Positions 1 through 12,244 are shown, counted from the first letter of the stretch. The stretch is 64,000 nt of DNA from Triatoma infestans (GCA_011037195.1 JAAEAF010014805.1:248001-312000); one strand, 5' to 3'. The notes: generated by a model not told the origin, from the sequence alone. A program made the numbers and translations.

Positions 1-39
1 TTTCTGCTCTTTAGAGTCTAGAAGACGTAATGCTGGTCT

Positions 40-440
40 TTTATTCTTGAAGAAGCTCTTGAATGGCGAAATTGATTGCATGGAGCTACTTGCTGCCATT
101 CCTTTTCATGTACCACCTCGCTGCTTGCGCAGTACTTCGCATTTCGTGGTCCCTGCCGTTAAGACTAATGCGCTGTTCAACGCTGACGTCATTTGTAGAA
201 TATGCAGGTCATGGAATGAGTATATTCCTAGTGATGTGGGTTTTCAAATGGCATCTGGACTTTTCAAAAAACATTTTTGCATTACTTGAAGATTTACTGT
301 TAAATGAGCATGTATTATTTTACTATTATTATATTTATGTATCACTGTATTTATCACGTGTAATGACTTCAACCATAAGGCTTACGCCGTTTGTTGATAA
401 AAAAACAAAAATAATTAAAAAATAAATAAATAAATAAAAT
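40..440 (+). pseudogene. 3' end of a non-LTR retrotransposon (LINE), partial
   Basis: The frame open to about 289 reads like the C-terminal end of an insect LINE polyprotein (a stretch with VPPRCLRS, then Cys-rich CRICRSW). It is followed by an untranslated stretch and ends in an A-rich (AAAT)n tail near 410-440, the usual 3' end of a LINE. The 5' part lies outside the window or was never inserted. The assignment rests mainly on the tail plus a weak resemblance of the peptide, so the family is uncertain. Confidence 0.4.
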
Positions 441-479
441 AAGTGAGATTATTGTGTTGAGTGTTTAGATGAGAGGTGA

Positions 480-690
480 CTTTCATTTCTGTAAATGATA
501 TGAGTCAAGTAACTAGTAACTTTTAATATTTTCTGTTTATATTTTTTTGCGATGTAACAAATGTGTATGTTTAAAAATTATTTCTCCATATCTTCTCACG
601 ACTTTCTCTATATTAAAGTCTTGATGAAGACAGGAAAACTTTGTCGAAACGTTGGCGTAACTGATTGTTTTCTTCAACAAATTTCTTCAT
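480..690 (+). repeat. PLE-type terminal repeat with hammerhead relic (copy 1)
   Basis: About 210 bp closely matches 58,675-58,890 in the same orientation, sharing ATTTCTGTAAATGA, GATGTAACAAATGTGTATG and the block ending in AAACGTTGGC. At 611-662 it carries TTGATGAAGA, a short stem, then GTCGAAACGTTGGCG. This resembles a hammerhead ribozyme core in which the essential first C of CUGANGA is replaced by T, so self-cleavage is unlikely. Assignment to a Penelope-like element is by similarity to the better motifs at 58.3-58.6 kb. Confidence 0.45.
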
Positions 691-879
691 AACATCTCTA
701 TAATGTCAAGCTAGGTTAAATGCGTTGCTAGAATTTAAAGTTAGTGAAAAAAAAATTGATTAACTGAAAGTTGATTTTACACAACTGATTTTTTGTAATT
801 TTTTTTCGAAAAACAACTCAAGAGATTTGAATGCAAACTGCATATATATATAAACTTATGTGAAAGAGGTTGGTGATTT

Positions 880-1080
880 CCTCACCGAAGAAGCATATCC
901 CCATATCCACTGGTAATTTACTGAGTATGGTAAAAGACCTAATGCAGTGGCATTCGTGGAGAATTGGTTCAGGAAGCATGGCTTGTCGGTAAATCCGGAC
1001 AAAAGCACAGTAGTTTTATTTGTAACAAGGAGAAAATTAGAAGTGCCGTTAATTAGATACAAATTAAACTACCGCTACAA
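880..1080 (+). pseudogene. LINE reverse transcriptase fragment (palm/thumb border)
   Basis: From about 938 one frame encodes VENWFRKHGLSVNPDKS followed by TVVLFVTRRKLE. This is the widely conserved stretch just after the YADD catalytic motif in Jockey/R1-like RTs (the N-P-D-K-T signature). Only about 45 codons are recognisable; the YADD box itself is not preserved upstream and the frame decays after 1075. It is a short, old fragment with no role of its own. Confidence 0.55.
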
Positions 1081-1404
1081 TCTTTGTTGAGACAAAGGGC
1101 GCTGCCACGAAGTCCATACAGTTATACATGTATAGCTTTCTTTCTTTTTCTTTTATGCCCAGCGCAAATTAACGTCGGCAAACTTTGCAATTTTTAAAGG
1201 GAATGTTTTCTAGAAATCAAACATCGCATTTCTCTTGAAATCTCAGTTTCGAGAATAAGAACTATCATAATATTTTGTTCTTATAGAAAAAGTGTTTCTA
1301 AGACAACTTATATGGGATCTAAAAAAAAAAAGAAAGAAAAATACTCATTAGATTTGAAGTTATTCGAACAAATTTTGCGATCTCATTTAATTGACTTTCT
1401 ACTA

Positions 1405-1580
1405 GGATTGTCCTCAAGCGTTGGTATAGGGGACTAGAACACTCGCCTTTCTTGCGAGAATTCAGAGTTCATGGCATGAGAACTGTGGCGTGCTTACCAC
1501 ACACCCCTCCTTTTCAAATCGCCGTCTGGCAAGTCTTGGCCCTTCATGGGCTTTTGCGCCATAGGTTTTTTTTTTTTTTT
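1405..1580 (+). repeat. tRNA-derived SINE copy with shared 3' tail
   Basis: The head (CAAGCGTTGGTATAGGGGAC, then ACTCGCCTTTCTTGCGAGAA) matches the tRNA-like head at 54,005-54,075, where box A and box B are clearer. The tail, AAATCGCCGTCTGGCAAG followed by CTTGGCCCTTCATGGGC, recurs at 55,095-55,150 and in decayed form at 9035-9110. The element ends in a T run. It would be copied by LINE machinery and encodes no protein. Confidence 0.45.
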
Positions 1581-2110
1581 TTACTATGATTGCAAACCTA
1601 CCTTTATTGTGAAATGTTTTTAGTGAATGGTTTGTATGTGTGTGTGTATGTGTGTGTGTGTGTGTGTCTATGTATCTATGTATGTGTGTGTCTAAAAAAA
1701 ATCTTGATATTCCATCTGAATAGTACCTGCGCATCTGCAAGAAGTTTTTGGGCAAAATTTATCAACCGGAATTGCAGTTTTACTGAATGTTTTTTTTTCA
1801 GAATATCGCTAATTTTCCCGATCTACATACATCAGTTTTATATGAAACATTGTCCAGGGAAAATTGAAATTTTTTATAGTTCTTGAACAGTAACGTTAAT
1901 CTATCCTCTAAAGTACTACTAAATCAATATATATATATAGTTCTACTATTTACATAATATGAATGTACATTAGAAAAAAACTGTTACAAATTTAGAATTT
2001 GGAAGAAATCAGTTAACCAGAAAAACCTTAACAGAAAGGTTTTTTGAATTTATGGGAATTACCTCGATAATAACTGTAACGATTTTCTTTAAACTTGGAA
2101 CATTAATTCC
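1581..2110 (+). repeat. Decayed copy of the ~1-kb dispersed repeat, with (GT)n
   Basis: It contains the hallmarks of the family best seen at 38,930-39,930: a GT-rich microsatellite (about 1633-1690), the block AACCGGAATTGCAGTTTTACTG, and two variants of the block ACGATTTTCTTTAAAC. Long T runs interrupt it. Reading frames across the microsatellite give only Thr-His or Cys-Val repeats and are not genes. Confidence 0.4.
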
Positions 2111-2469
2111 CCCGATATATAGGGTGACCAGAGTTATATGCTCCACCCACTTTTTTTTTTAAACGGCGGGAAATTTCGAAAAAATAGAAAACACGTATTT
2201 AATCATTTTTAGTCTAGTTTATTTTCAGTGATTGATCCATTTTTTTAAACCCCAATATCCCGAGATACAGCATCCAACTTTTTTTTTCAAATGGAACATT
2301 ATATTTTTTTTTGCATATTTTTATAGTACTTGAGCCTCTAAAAAAAAAAAATTAAAATCGGTTAGGTTTTTCAAAAGTTATGCTAATTTAAAATATGAAA
2401 AACAAATTTCAGTTTAATGTCAAAATTACCTTATTTTTTTTTTAAAGAAGCTGTTCAACTGATTAAGGT

Positions 2470-2956
2470 TACTGTACACTTTATTTTTTAGATATCCCCA
2501 CAAACAATAGTCCATTGGGTTAAGTCCGGAGATCGAGGTGGCCATTGGATCGGACCATGAGTTCCTAACCACTTTTCGTGGAAATTTCTGTCCAGGTAAC
2601 GTCGAACAACTCTCGCATTATGTGCCGGGCAACCATCTTGTTGAAAATACATATCTAACCGACGTTTTAGTGGAACATCTTCAAGCAGAACTGGCAAAAT
2701 GTCTCTTAAAAAAGTTAGATACCTTTCACCAGTTAAGTTCCCTCTGTAGAAGTATGGGCCGATTAGTTGGTTTCCTAAAACTCCACACCAAACGTTTGTA
2801 GAAAAAACAACCTGATGGCGTATGGCGAAGGTAACAGTGTGGATTATCTTTTGCACATATTCTAAAGTTCCAACGATTAAGAAGGCCATTGTTGGTAAAC
2901 TTTGATTCATCAGTCCATAAAATTGTGCATTTTTTGTCCATTTTTTGTGGGGACAT
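2470..2956 (-). pseudogene. mariner transposase, catalytic core remnant
   Basis: Two overlapping minus-strand frames encode successive parts of a mariner transposase catalytic core. The first carries ILWTDESKF (first catalytic D). The second carries NVWCGVLG, GPYFYRGNLTGERYL and FQQDGCPAHNA (second D, codon 2635-2637), then WPPRSPDLT. A one-base shift near 2515 moves the final PMDYCLWGYLK motif (third D) to another frame. Counting through that shift gives 41 residues between the second and third D, which fits the DD41D (rosa/VS-like) group rather than classical DD34D mariners. The N-terminal DNA-binding half is absent, and at least two frameshifts make the gene dead. Confidence 0.75.
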
Positions 2957-3131
2957 CTAAAAAATAAAGTGTACAGTCGAAAGTGGCTTCAGTCGAAATC
3001 TGGAACGTCGAATATCTAGCCTGCCTAGATGTTGACTTTGCCACCTAAGTGCTGCTACAAACAGAGCGTGGGAGTCCAGAGCTTTGGCTTGCCTATCCGT
3101 TGATGGTGCCCAGTTTGAAGAGCTTCTTTAA
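2946..3131 (+). pseudogene. mariner transposase C-terminal fragment, inverted
   Basis: On the plus strand, opposite to the core remnant to its left, this stretch encodes a WGHLKNKVYS-like start, matching the WGYLKNKVYS at the far end of the minus-strand copy. After frame changes it gives a C-terminal tail ending in DGAQFEELL and a stop at 3129-3131. That resembles the NGGHFEHLL ending common in this transposase group. It supports an inverted duplication inside the element. Confidence 0.6.
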
Positions 3132-3464
3132 AGAAAAATAAGGTAATTTTGACATTAAACTGAAATTTGTTTTTCATATTTTAAATTACCATAACTTTTG
3201 AAAAACCTAACCGATTTTAAATTTTTTTTTTTAATTTTTTTAGAGGCTCAATTACTATAAAAATATGCAAAAAAAAATATAATGTTCCATTTGAAAAAAA
3301 AAAGTTGGATGCTGTATCTCGGGATATTGGGGTTTAAAAAAAATGGATCAATCACTGAAAATAAACTAGACTAAAAATGATTAAATACGTGTTTTCTATT
3401 TTTTCGAAATTTCCCGCCGTTTAAAAAAAAAGTGGGTGGAGCATATAACTGTGGTCACCCTATA

Positions 3465-4964
3465 TATAAACCTATCACTTTTAATTGTAACAATTTTCCA
3501 AAAATTGATTATTAAATAGTTTTGGGGAGTTTACGTGTTTATTTCTAGTTGTAGAGTAATCACTACTTCCATACCTGCTTGGATCGATACTTGTCCTAAA
3601 AAAAAAAATGACCAAAATTTGAAGCTATGAATGGAAAATTTGTTATTTTATATAAAACCTAATTGTATTTACATAAGTAAGAGTGAAAGTCGTCTGATTT
3701 TATTTATTTATTTATTTTTTTAATATGAATATTGCAATTTTTTGTACCGATCATATTGCAATAGATATTTATTTTATAAGTTTTGTGGCTGTGATATACA
3801 TAATGGTAGAGACAGTTTTGAGTGGTGTTTGGTTACCAACCTATACTATAGCAGCATAAATATTGGTTGGTGTCATATTTCCGTTGGCAGCCCTAGTTCC
3901 CTTGGGAATCATCTCCATTTTTAGCACACCTACTATGTATATATATAATTTCTATAAATATTATTATATATTTGTATTAAACTTAGACACAAATAACAGA
4001 ACTGTAAGAGAAGAAAATGTGAAATAGAGAACAAGTTGAACAATTGAAATTGTACTATCGGACAGGGAAAGAGGCGTTACATTACTCTTTCGTGTTTACT
4101 TAAAACAAATTCCACCTCTGCTCTCATCTACTGTTTTGCTGCAGCATCAACTAAGGTACAGTTTTGTAATTCAGGTAAGTTGACAATCCTGCTTCAGTCA
4201 TTCACAGCTTCAACTCCTAGAGAAGAGTTAAGATAGAGGGTAAGATGGTACTAGAAGAAGTATAAGTAGAAGACCTGGTAAGAAGTGTGGTAGGAGTTTC
4301 AGTGGAGGGCAGAGGGAGAAAGAGCGAAAGAGAGATTTGTCCCAGTTGTGATTCAGAAGGTATAAGAGCTCTAGCTCCCAGAGTGTCTCAATGTTTTGTA
4401 GTGAGAGGCCAAACTTCCGTACACTTCGTTGGTTCTCCTCCTTCAAACATACAACTACAGCGTGAGATATATATATATATAAACCGACCTCCAAAGTCTT
4501 TCCACTACTTTCAACTCTTCTCTTTCCATCCCTTTACAAAACAAAACTCTAGGAATTATTCATGCGGGTAGGCGGCCACCTCTTCTGGATTTATATTGCC
4601 TTCACTACACAGTGAATACAGGTACCAAAACAAACTTTACACACCCACATATTACACACACCAATACAAATATAAACAAAAACTAACAGAAAAAAAAGTT
4701 AAACAAGAACAGTAAAGAAAAAATAAAATAAAAAAAAAACATAACATTTTGCAAAAAAAAAAAATACTTGACTTTTAAAAATGAATTCTATTAATAAATC
4801 TAATCGTTATTACTTAATCGTAATTATAAAATTGGCCTTTAACAATTTTCTAATTGTTTTCATGAGTGTTTTTATTTTATTAAAAGGCGACTGGCTTAGT
4901 TTATTGAATAATCAATTTTCATTGGCGGCGTGATAATTGTGCAACTTTGTTTGTGAACCTTTTC
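3465..4964. other. No gene recognised; AT-rich with GC-richer patch
   Basis: Mostly A/T-rich sequence with simple runs. A GC-richer patch at about 4060-4620 contains open frames on both strands and a TATA-like run (4465-4480) followed by AAACCGACCTCC, but I recognise no domain and no terminal repeats. It could be a decayed LTR or untranslated DNA; nothing supports a gene. Confidence 0.3.
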
Positions 4965-5180
4965 CGACATGACATATGTGGCCATTCGCGTCCGGAGTAA
5001 ATGCGGCCTCTTGGCTACAGACAAATTGTTCTCCACAGTGTTATTTCCGCACTAGGAACCTTTACAGTAAACCACTATAGCGCCTATGATGAGTATATCA
5101 CAAGCACTTCGCTGCCTCGACTCAAATCCCAGTTCTGCAAAATCCAATCCAGTGCGCTAGCACTGATTTAATCCTGCACT
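4965..5180 (-). repeat. Decayed tRNA-derived SINE
   Basis: Read on the minus strand, it has a degenerate box-B region (complement of GACTCAAATCCCA) followed by blocks matching the 7.9-kb SINE: the complement of GCGGCCTCTTGGCTACAGACA and, at the far end, the complement of TGTGGCCATTCGCGTCCGGAG. Identity is clearly lower than among the other copies. Confidence 0.35.
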
Positions 5181-5364
5181 TGTATAAAGTTTCTTAAGAA
5201 GAAAAACGGATTCTCCTTTTTAATGCAACAAACCGTTTTAGATTCCCAATTGTCGGCCGATCAAAAGTTTAAGTGGAAGTGATATACATTTAAAATAATT
5301 TTGTTTTACTTTATTTTGCAACTGCCTACACAAAAATGCAACAAGTAAAAATGACAATCTAGGG

Positions 5365-6005
5365 TTAGGCAATTAAATGATCATGGGACCATCGCCGCCT
5401 GAGTCTTCGAAGAGGGTTGGTAGGGATTGTTCTGGAGGATAATGAGAGGATTAATGGATTATACTGAGAGGATAATTTGGTATGGAATTCAGTGTAACGG
5501 GATTGGACTAAATCAGAGACAAATGGAATATTTAAGTCGGAATGGATTGTATGGTTGGAGACGTAAAATGGGGCATTTACTGTGGTTCTAAGGATTATGG
5601 ATTGGAGAGTTTGTATGCGGTTAAGGTTAGTTCGTTTGGCTGTCCCGAACAGTTATAGTCCGTATGTCCGTATGGGTGCCAGCAAGGAATTGTATAGGAA
5701 TGTATTATTCGCTAGAGTCAGTTTGGAACGTTTGTCGAGAAATCATTTTAACATTTTGTATCTGTTCATGCAGTCTATCCGTTTTAGACGAGTATAAGGG
5801 TTCAATGTGAATCTTTGGTCCAGATAGAGTCCGAGATATCTCACTTGATTCTTAATTGGAATAGGAATATTATTGAGGTAAATAGGAGGGAGCGTTTTAC
5901 GGTTTAATGTAAATACTATATATGTGGATATTTGTTGATTAATTTTTTGCTCAAATAGTAATAGGCTCAAGTAGACATTTAGTTGTAACGGCAAAGCAAA
6001 ACGAG
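5365..6005 (-). pseudogene. Jockey-like LINE reverse transcriptase, C-terminal part
   Basis: The minus strand encodes a nearly continuous C-terminal RT region. In order it reads FTLNRKTLPPIYLNNIPIP, VRYLGLYLDQRFTLNP, then after a frame change a SLLAPIRTYGL-LFGTAKRTN motif interrupted by one stop. It continues with NAPFYVSNHTIHSDLNIPF and finishes in RRRWSHDHLIA and a stop at 5365-5367. This order (thumb, TYG-LWGTA box, APWYVSN box, RRW-D-L end) is the standard 3' end of Jockey-clade ORF2. The upstream endonuclease and RT palm are missing, as expected for a 5'-truncated insertion. At least one frameshift and one stop make it inactive. Confidence 0.7.
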
Positions 6006-6009
6006 CAAT

Positions 6010-7867
6010 GTCAGATTATTTGTTTTGTGCAGAGAAAAGTGAAAATGAATATACTAACTGATTGAACGTGATAATTTAGAAACTACGTTAAATGGCGTAC
6101 CACTTGTTTCTGTAATTTAATATGTAATGTCCAGTTTTTATTTTAAAAAAAAATATAAACCAAATTTCGTTTTTTTGTTTTTCGTTGGAGACACTTGCAG
6201 TGCCGCAGTGTATATGAAATAGTTCCTATACTCCTAGTTTCTACTATCTCTTCCATCCTGAGCACTTCTGTCAGCTATTTCCAGAATACCAGCCGGCTGG
6301 AATCAGTTAACATTTGGTTAGCTATTCATTAAAATGTGGGGTGAAACACCCACTTCACTTTCCCTTACCATATTTCCCAACTCATCTGATAAATTTTCTT
6401 TGAAAAACCTAACACATATTCAATTTTCCATAAAATTTAAAATTTGTCGAGAATATTTTGTATTATATATCGCATGGATTATTTTAAAATGGTAAACGGT
6501 ATCCTAAATTATACGTTTCTCAAATTAACCCTAAAATCCGATGGAAAAAGATTTCAAATTTAATGTTATTAAATATATTAGACAATAGGAGGTAATTTCA
6601 AGGAAAACTAATAGAATCTTTGATGTTCCATACGTTAGTAATAGTAAGCGTAAATTTGGTCTTACTAAATGCCTTAATTAGATTTGGTCAGATTATTCAT
6701 ATCTTCTAGTTCTTAGGGAAAATATAGCAAAAGGAAAAGTAAGGCTGATTGACGGTTTTCCGGAGCAAAACAAATCTAAAACTTTGGCAGATGAGCGGTT
6801 GGATAGGAGACTTATACATCTCGCCACTCGCCAGCCAATCACATGCTGGAAGGGAAAATAAGGCCCTGCCTTCTATTTCATAACCACTTACATGCCACTT
6901 CGCGGAGGACGTCGGCCCCGTCTCTTCTCTATCCACCTATTACTTGCCAGAGTAGCTTTAACATTCAAGGTGACACTTTCCTGAAAAAGCATATTACAAT
7001 ATGGGTGATTTCGGCTTATAACAAACCACTGAAGCGGTCTCAACCCAAAAACCCAGTGTTGTAAGACACACACACTTGGTCAACACCCATTTTTTTCATT
7101 CTATTTGACCGTGAGTCTTTCCTCTGGAATAGTAGATCAATGTCCGTGTATAAATTGTACATACTTTCTTAAAACTTCCCTATCAAAGCGTTTATCTTTC
7201 CTCTTACTTCATTTTAATTATTTGTTTTAACATAACATTAAACACTATGAAAATTGAAATTGAAACAAAAATTGAAATAGAAATTGAAAACTGTCAAGTT
7301 CAATAACACATTACTCTTTATATAATACCACTCTGTATCCAACAGGGGTTTATGTAAATGTTTATAATCTAATTATAATGGAAATATCACTTTTATAATT
7401 GATAAAAATTCTGATAAAATCTCCTTTCCTCAAAAATTTATTTGTTTAAATAATACATTTTTCAGATCTCACAATACTCTTTTTTGTTAAGAGCTCTTTA
7501 GGTATAAGATGCATCCAGAAAAACGTTTATAAAGATCCTAGAAAAGCGATTATACTTCGCGAAGTGTCCGGAAAACTTGACTTAGTCATTTCTACTCTGA
7601 GAGCGGAATCAAATCCCCTTTGGTTATATCATGTCGCAATGGCTCTGCATATCTTCCAAACTATACTAGATCTTTTTTCTTGACATAAAACAAATCCTCT
7701 TATATCTTGTTTTTTTTTTTTTTTTTGCAGCCGTCTTACATTTTTAATATTGTACCTCTTGAAACAAATAATTAGATCTCAAAAATTTCATTGAAAATAA
7801 ATAATTTATTTACTTCTATCTTCAAAATTAATCATTGAATGTATTCAGATTCAATATTTTGAGCTGC
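6010..7867. other. No gene recognised
   Basis: AT-rich sequence. A GC-richer segment at 6760-7075 has short overlapping frames on both strands, but none shows a known motif. No terminal repeats or tail were found. Confidence 0.3.
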
Positions 7868-7876
7868 AATTTCTAG

Positions 7877-8124
7877 TTTTTGTTTTTTGTTTTTTTTAAT
7901 TTAAGGCGCGACAACATCTATGGTTATTGGTGCCGGTAGTCTTCTCAGTGCCCTACCGGCCTCCGGACAGTGGTCTCTCGTTACAGACAACACTGTTCAT
8001 TACCGGACAATGAGCTGTAGAGGCTCTTAGGGAGAAAAAAATCTAAGTGTAATACAGCTGGACTCGAACCCGGGTCCGCCGCATGGGACTCCAGTACGCT
8101 AACCACTTAGCTATTCACTTCCCT
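7877..8124 (-). repeat. tRNA-derived SINE (family A) with 9-bp target duplication
   Basis: On the minus strand it reads GGAAGTGAATAGCTAAGTGG, then TTAGCGTACTGGAGTCCCA (box A region) and GGACCCGGGTTCGAGTCCAG (box B). A conserved body follows, containing the complement of ACCGGACAATGAGCTGTAGA, then an A-rich tail. AATTTCTAG flanks it at 7868-7876 and 8125-8133, the duplication left by target-primed insertion. It would be transcribed by RNA polymerase III and depends on a LINE for mobility. Confidence 0.8.
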
Positions 8125-8133
8125 AATTTCTAG

Positions 8134-9030
8134 GTTTGACAAACTAAATATTTGATCTAGTCATGAAGAAATTTGTAATTAATTGGATCCATCATTCATA
8201 GAGAAATATTTGTTGTACTCGTTGTAAATAATATATATTGTTCCTCTCACTCTTTTTTTATATAGAAAAAGTTATGTACCCATATAAATATATATATAAT
8301 TTATTTCTATTTGGTTCTTCTTCTTTTCTAAATGAATAAAATAGCAACGCCCTAAAAAACACCGGAGAAAGTTTTTTTGTATTCGCCGAAACAAGCAAAA
8401 ATTGCCAACACAGTTTGTATTTATTTAGGTTGATAAAGTCATTTTTGTTGCTATAATTTTTTCGTCACTCATTCACCGTTCGCCTCGTTTGAAAGTCAGA
8501 ACATCCTGCCTGGCTTGTCGACTAATATTTCTTTCTGCTAACCATATGGTATTTTATTACTGTACTAATCTCTCACGGTATGACTGATGTTTACAAATAA
8601 AACAACTTGTCCAAGTTGAATGACAGCTGATTCCACATGTTACCCTCAGATTCAATCCGTTTCATTATTATTTAAAAAAAATAAAAAAATAAATCAATTA
8701 ATCATTAAAAAAAAAGGGGGCAAATTGTTGGATGTGACAAATTCAAATTGATTTAAACTGTAACGGCGGAGATTAACACAATTTTTCAATGTAAAAGAAA
8801 CATTAATCTGTTCTTGTGTTTGGCATTTCTTTTTTATTACATAGATATACATGTTAATCCATACCTGTAGGACGTGGACTAGCTATTTCTTCTTGGATTT
8901 TGTTCAGTATCTCAGCTAACAATTTGTACAACTTTTATGCTCACAAATACAGTATGGGCCAGCAAAGTTTGTTTGTTATATGTAAAACTATTTAGGCTTG
9001 AAATTTGCCAGAATTAATTGGAGATTGGTA
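8134..9030. other. No gene recognised
   Basis: AT-rich single-copy-looking sequence with poly-A and poly-T runs; no coding frame or repeat boundary is visible. Confidence 0.3.
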
Positions 9031-9034
9031 TCGT

Positions 9035-9110
9035 GGACATGCTTATCTAAGGCACCCAATAAAGACGTCGTCTGATAAGTCTAAGCCCTTCACAGGCTAT
9101 CGCACGAAAG
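9035..9110 (+). repeat. Decayed SINE 3' tail
   Basis: GACGTCGTCTGATAAGTCTA followed by AGCCCTTCACAGGCTATCGC resembles the tail block at 1510-1560 and 55,095-55,150 (CGCCGTCTGGCAAG, CTTGGCCCTTCATG). The tRNA-like head is not recognisable here. Confidence 0.3.
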
Positions 9111-11985
9111 TTTTTATTTCTATTTTGGCCTATACATTACAATAACAACAAGCATTCGCTGGAAGTTCTGCATCATCCTAATATATTCAAAAAAACTTTT
9201 CTGGTTTACTAATACTCTTTCAACAAGTACTTACCCATTTACCCGGGTTGGCATGTTGGTCTTTAACTTGAAAAAACCATAAATCTGCGTTTTTCAAAAA
9301 TTGTATTCATTCGCCCAAGAAAGAGAGATATATCTATAGATATCGACCTATTATTCTTGTCCTAAAGAAGCTAAACTTGTTCAAAAACATAGATTGCCTT
9401 ATTTATATAAGACATAAAAATATGCCTGTAACTTGGACTCATTTAAGTATTTTTAATTAAAAGTGCATTAGACTAAAATCTATAAATATCTATAAAATTG
9501 CCATATAATATTAAAAATTGAATAACGTTACCACTTTAGGAAACATTCAATATAAAAAATGTAATCAAATCAAGAGGTATAGTCAAATGCTATTCAATAT
9601 TTAAAGTGATGTTCATATATATATATATACATGTATAGAGGAGAGAGTATGCAATCGTAAACAGTCAAAGCGAAAACATGCTTTTTAATGATTTTATGGT
9701 ATGAGAGACATGGCTGGAATTTAGAATCTAGTGTGAGGTGATGATGTGTAAGCTAACGCTTGGCTAGGTGGTTGGAAATGGTCGGAACGTGCGTTACTTC
9801 TCTCAGTGACACGTCAGTTATGCAAACCTTCTACCTAGCGTTGTACAACTGGTTCCTCTGCTACTTGAATATACTACAAACCAACAGACAAACAATGGTT
9901 TGTGCATCATGCTGACAAAGTGTTCAACTGAACCTTATCTACCCACCACTTCATCTACTAGTACTTGTCCCTTTTAGCAATAAATTAGCTATGGGAATGT
10001 TGTGGTGCTAGTACTTATATATATATATGTATATTTTACCTGCGTTTTGGCCTCAGTCGAACACGTGCACAGCCTGAAACCAAAATCCCTCACACCCGGC
10101 TACTGGCTCACTAACCCTTCCTTAAAGCTACTTAGTCCCTTTCCCCCTATATATTGGCCTATCCGCGTGTGTCCCATCTATTATATCTAGCAATTTACAA
10201 GTTTGCCCCAATTCTCTACTCACTCCTTCCTTACATCATCGTACTATTACAGGTCTGAGAGAATATTCCTAACCAACCCCTTGCAACTAAATTCTAGCAT
10301 ATTGTGTTTCATTCTTGTTTAATAGCTGACCTCATTGGATGAATCCCTTTCCGCTAATTATAATTCATACTGACTCGTTTATATTTCGCTTAAAAAACAA
10401 AAAAAAAAAAAAACACACACACAAATACCACTAATTCTTAATGCAAAAATAGGTCCATCGGAATGATAGTGACTGATCTCAGAGGGCCCACACCTTAATT
10501 AATCTAAGCGAACCTACAATGATCGGTCACATTTTTCCCAGAATTAACATATTACATTACGTGATCATTACCCAGTTGTCCATAAGTTTGCATATTACAT
10601 GAATCTAATTATATCACCATTTTATTCACTGTATTTTAATTTCGCTCAACTTTCTTTGAACTGAATCTCGTTCTACAGTTTTGTCCTCTTATTCATACTC
10701 TCATATGTTTTTTGGGCCATTTCCTTGAAGGAAATGTAACAGTTTATAACGATCTCCAAGGAGTCTTCCTAATTCGGATCGTTTTTCTCAATATACTATA
10801 CTTGGAATATCCAGGAATATTAAAAAAAAAAATTCTTAAATTCAGGCGTAATTATAATTTCACTAATGTTCCTAAATTAATCAAACTTGGATTTTCTTTT
10901 TTGTTTATTTTCCTTGAAGGATCTGCGATGAGTGTCTTAATGAGAGAAATAAGACCGAGGATATAGGTAATCAGTAGATAAGTCGGAGGGAATACTGTTA
11001 TCATTGAGATTATTTGGAGAGCAGGTTTTGTCAGTGAGTTAAAAAAAAAGGGAATTCTGTATCAATGAGATAATTTTAACAGGTTGATTGGTTCAGTGAG
11101 ATAAATCAGAAGTAGCCTATCATCAGCTGACTAATATAGAAGGTAGATTTTTTTTTTTTTAACGATTCAAGACAGCCTCGAGGAATCTCGAATCAGTAAA
11201 ATACGATGATGTGCAGTGACAGGGTGAGAGGTGTTACCAAGAAATACAGAGAGGAGAAACATCCTTCACCACTAAAGAAAGTAGAGTAAGAAAAATAAAG
11301 TAATTTTTGGAGGACTAAACTCCAACTAGCAACAAAGTGTCGCGGACGCACTTAATGACCGCAGCAATGGATGAGCCATAAAAAAAGTGTCGCGCTCGGG
11401 GAGGGGGGAAACTGAAGGCAGAGATTTGTGTAATTTCACATTTAGAGCTAAATTTCCTATTTACATGCAGGAGGCCCAGTTGTTTTCATTATTAATTTTA
11501 TCTGTTTCACAATGAAAGAAGTTGGAAATATTAGATGGCTTTACGGATCATGAAATTAAAAAAAAATATATATATGTATAAAAATAAAGCTTATCCAAAA
11601 CAATAAATTTAAGTGATACATTTTTGAAAATGGAATTAAAAAAATACATTGCTTAAAAATGACTCTCTCTATATGTCTGTTTCAATTATCTACCATGTTA
11701 GAGAAAACTGGTTGAAGACGCCTATTTCAGAACCGGATTCCATTAACTAGTGCACCCATTTAAGAGAATGCAAACTTTAGTAAGTTTTATCCTAAGAAAC
11801 ATGTTTCTTAATGCATTTCTAATCAGGCGTTAATTGCATTAGTATATGAACATCTAGAAAATCAGTTTTGTTTTTTGTTTATAACGTTTATCTTTATTAT
11901 TTTTGTTTATAGAAAGAAATAAAAATATTTTAATACAGTTAAGCTTATGTTTTTACATTGATCTTGCCTCTGGGATAGTGTTAAC
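9111..11985. other. No gene recognised; simple repeats
   Basis: AT-rich sequence with (TA)n runs near 9615 and 10,015. A GC-richer stretch at 9700-10,250 has no recognisable coding content, and an A run lies near 10,397. Short open frames at 10,002 and 10,712 have no motif I recognise. Confidence 0.3.
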
Positions 11986-11989
11986 TTGC

Positions 11990-12120
11990 TTTTCAGTCAT
12001 TACTACCCATAACCGGACAATGAGCTGTAGGGGCACCCAGGAAAAGAAAAGCTAAAGTTAACACTGCGCTTGAATCTGGATAATGTGTGGAGAATTCCTA
12101 CCATTGAATTAATCACGTTA
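11990..12120 (-). repeat. Truncated SINE (family A)
   Basis: Contains the diagnostic body block ATAACCGGACAATGAGCTGT and AAGCTAAAGTTAACACTGCG with a decayed box-B complement. The distal half seen in the 7.9-kb copy is missing. It most resembles the copy at 13,231-13,450. Confidence 0.45.
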
Positions 12121-12244
12121 CAAATTGAAATATTTAAAAAATGAGAGGCAATGAAAATTGTTTGTTTCCTTATTGTAAGTTTTCTTTTAGAAATTTGAAA
12201 AAAATCTTAGGATAGTCCTTGAAAAATTTTATGAAAATGATTTA

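Larger units (their letters stand above)
2120..3462. mobile_element. Fold-back mariner (DD41D-type) derivative
   Basis: The ends are inverted copies starting TAGGGTGACCA, flanked by TA on both sides (2118-2119 and 3463-3464), the target duplication expected for Tc1/mariner. The inverted arms are very long: about 2120-2500 on the left and 2945-3462 on the right. The right arm holds roughly 150 bp missing from the left. Both arms contain the 3' end of the transposase gene in opposite orientation, so the element arose by inverted duplication of its 3' end together with loss of the gene's 5' end. It cannot make a working transposase. The copy would fold into a large hairpin. Confidence 0.75.

Noticed and set aside
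1462..1886. Open frames on both strands rich in Thr-His or Cys-Val repeats
   Set aside because: They are translations of a GT/CA microsatellite inside a dispersed repeat; no homology or start context.
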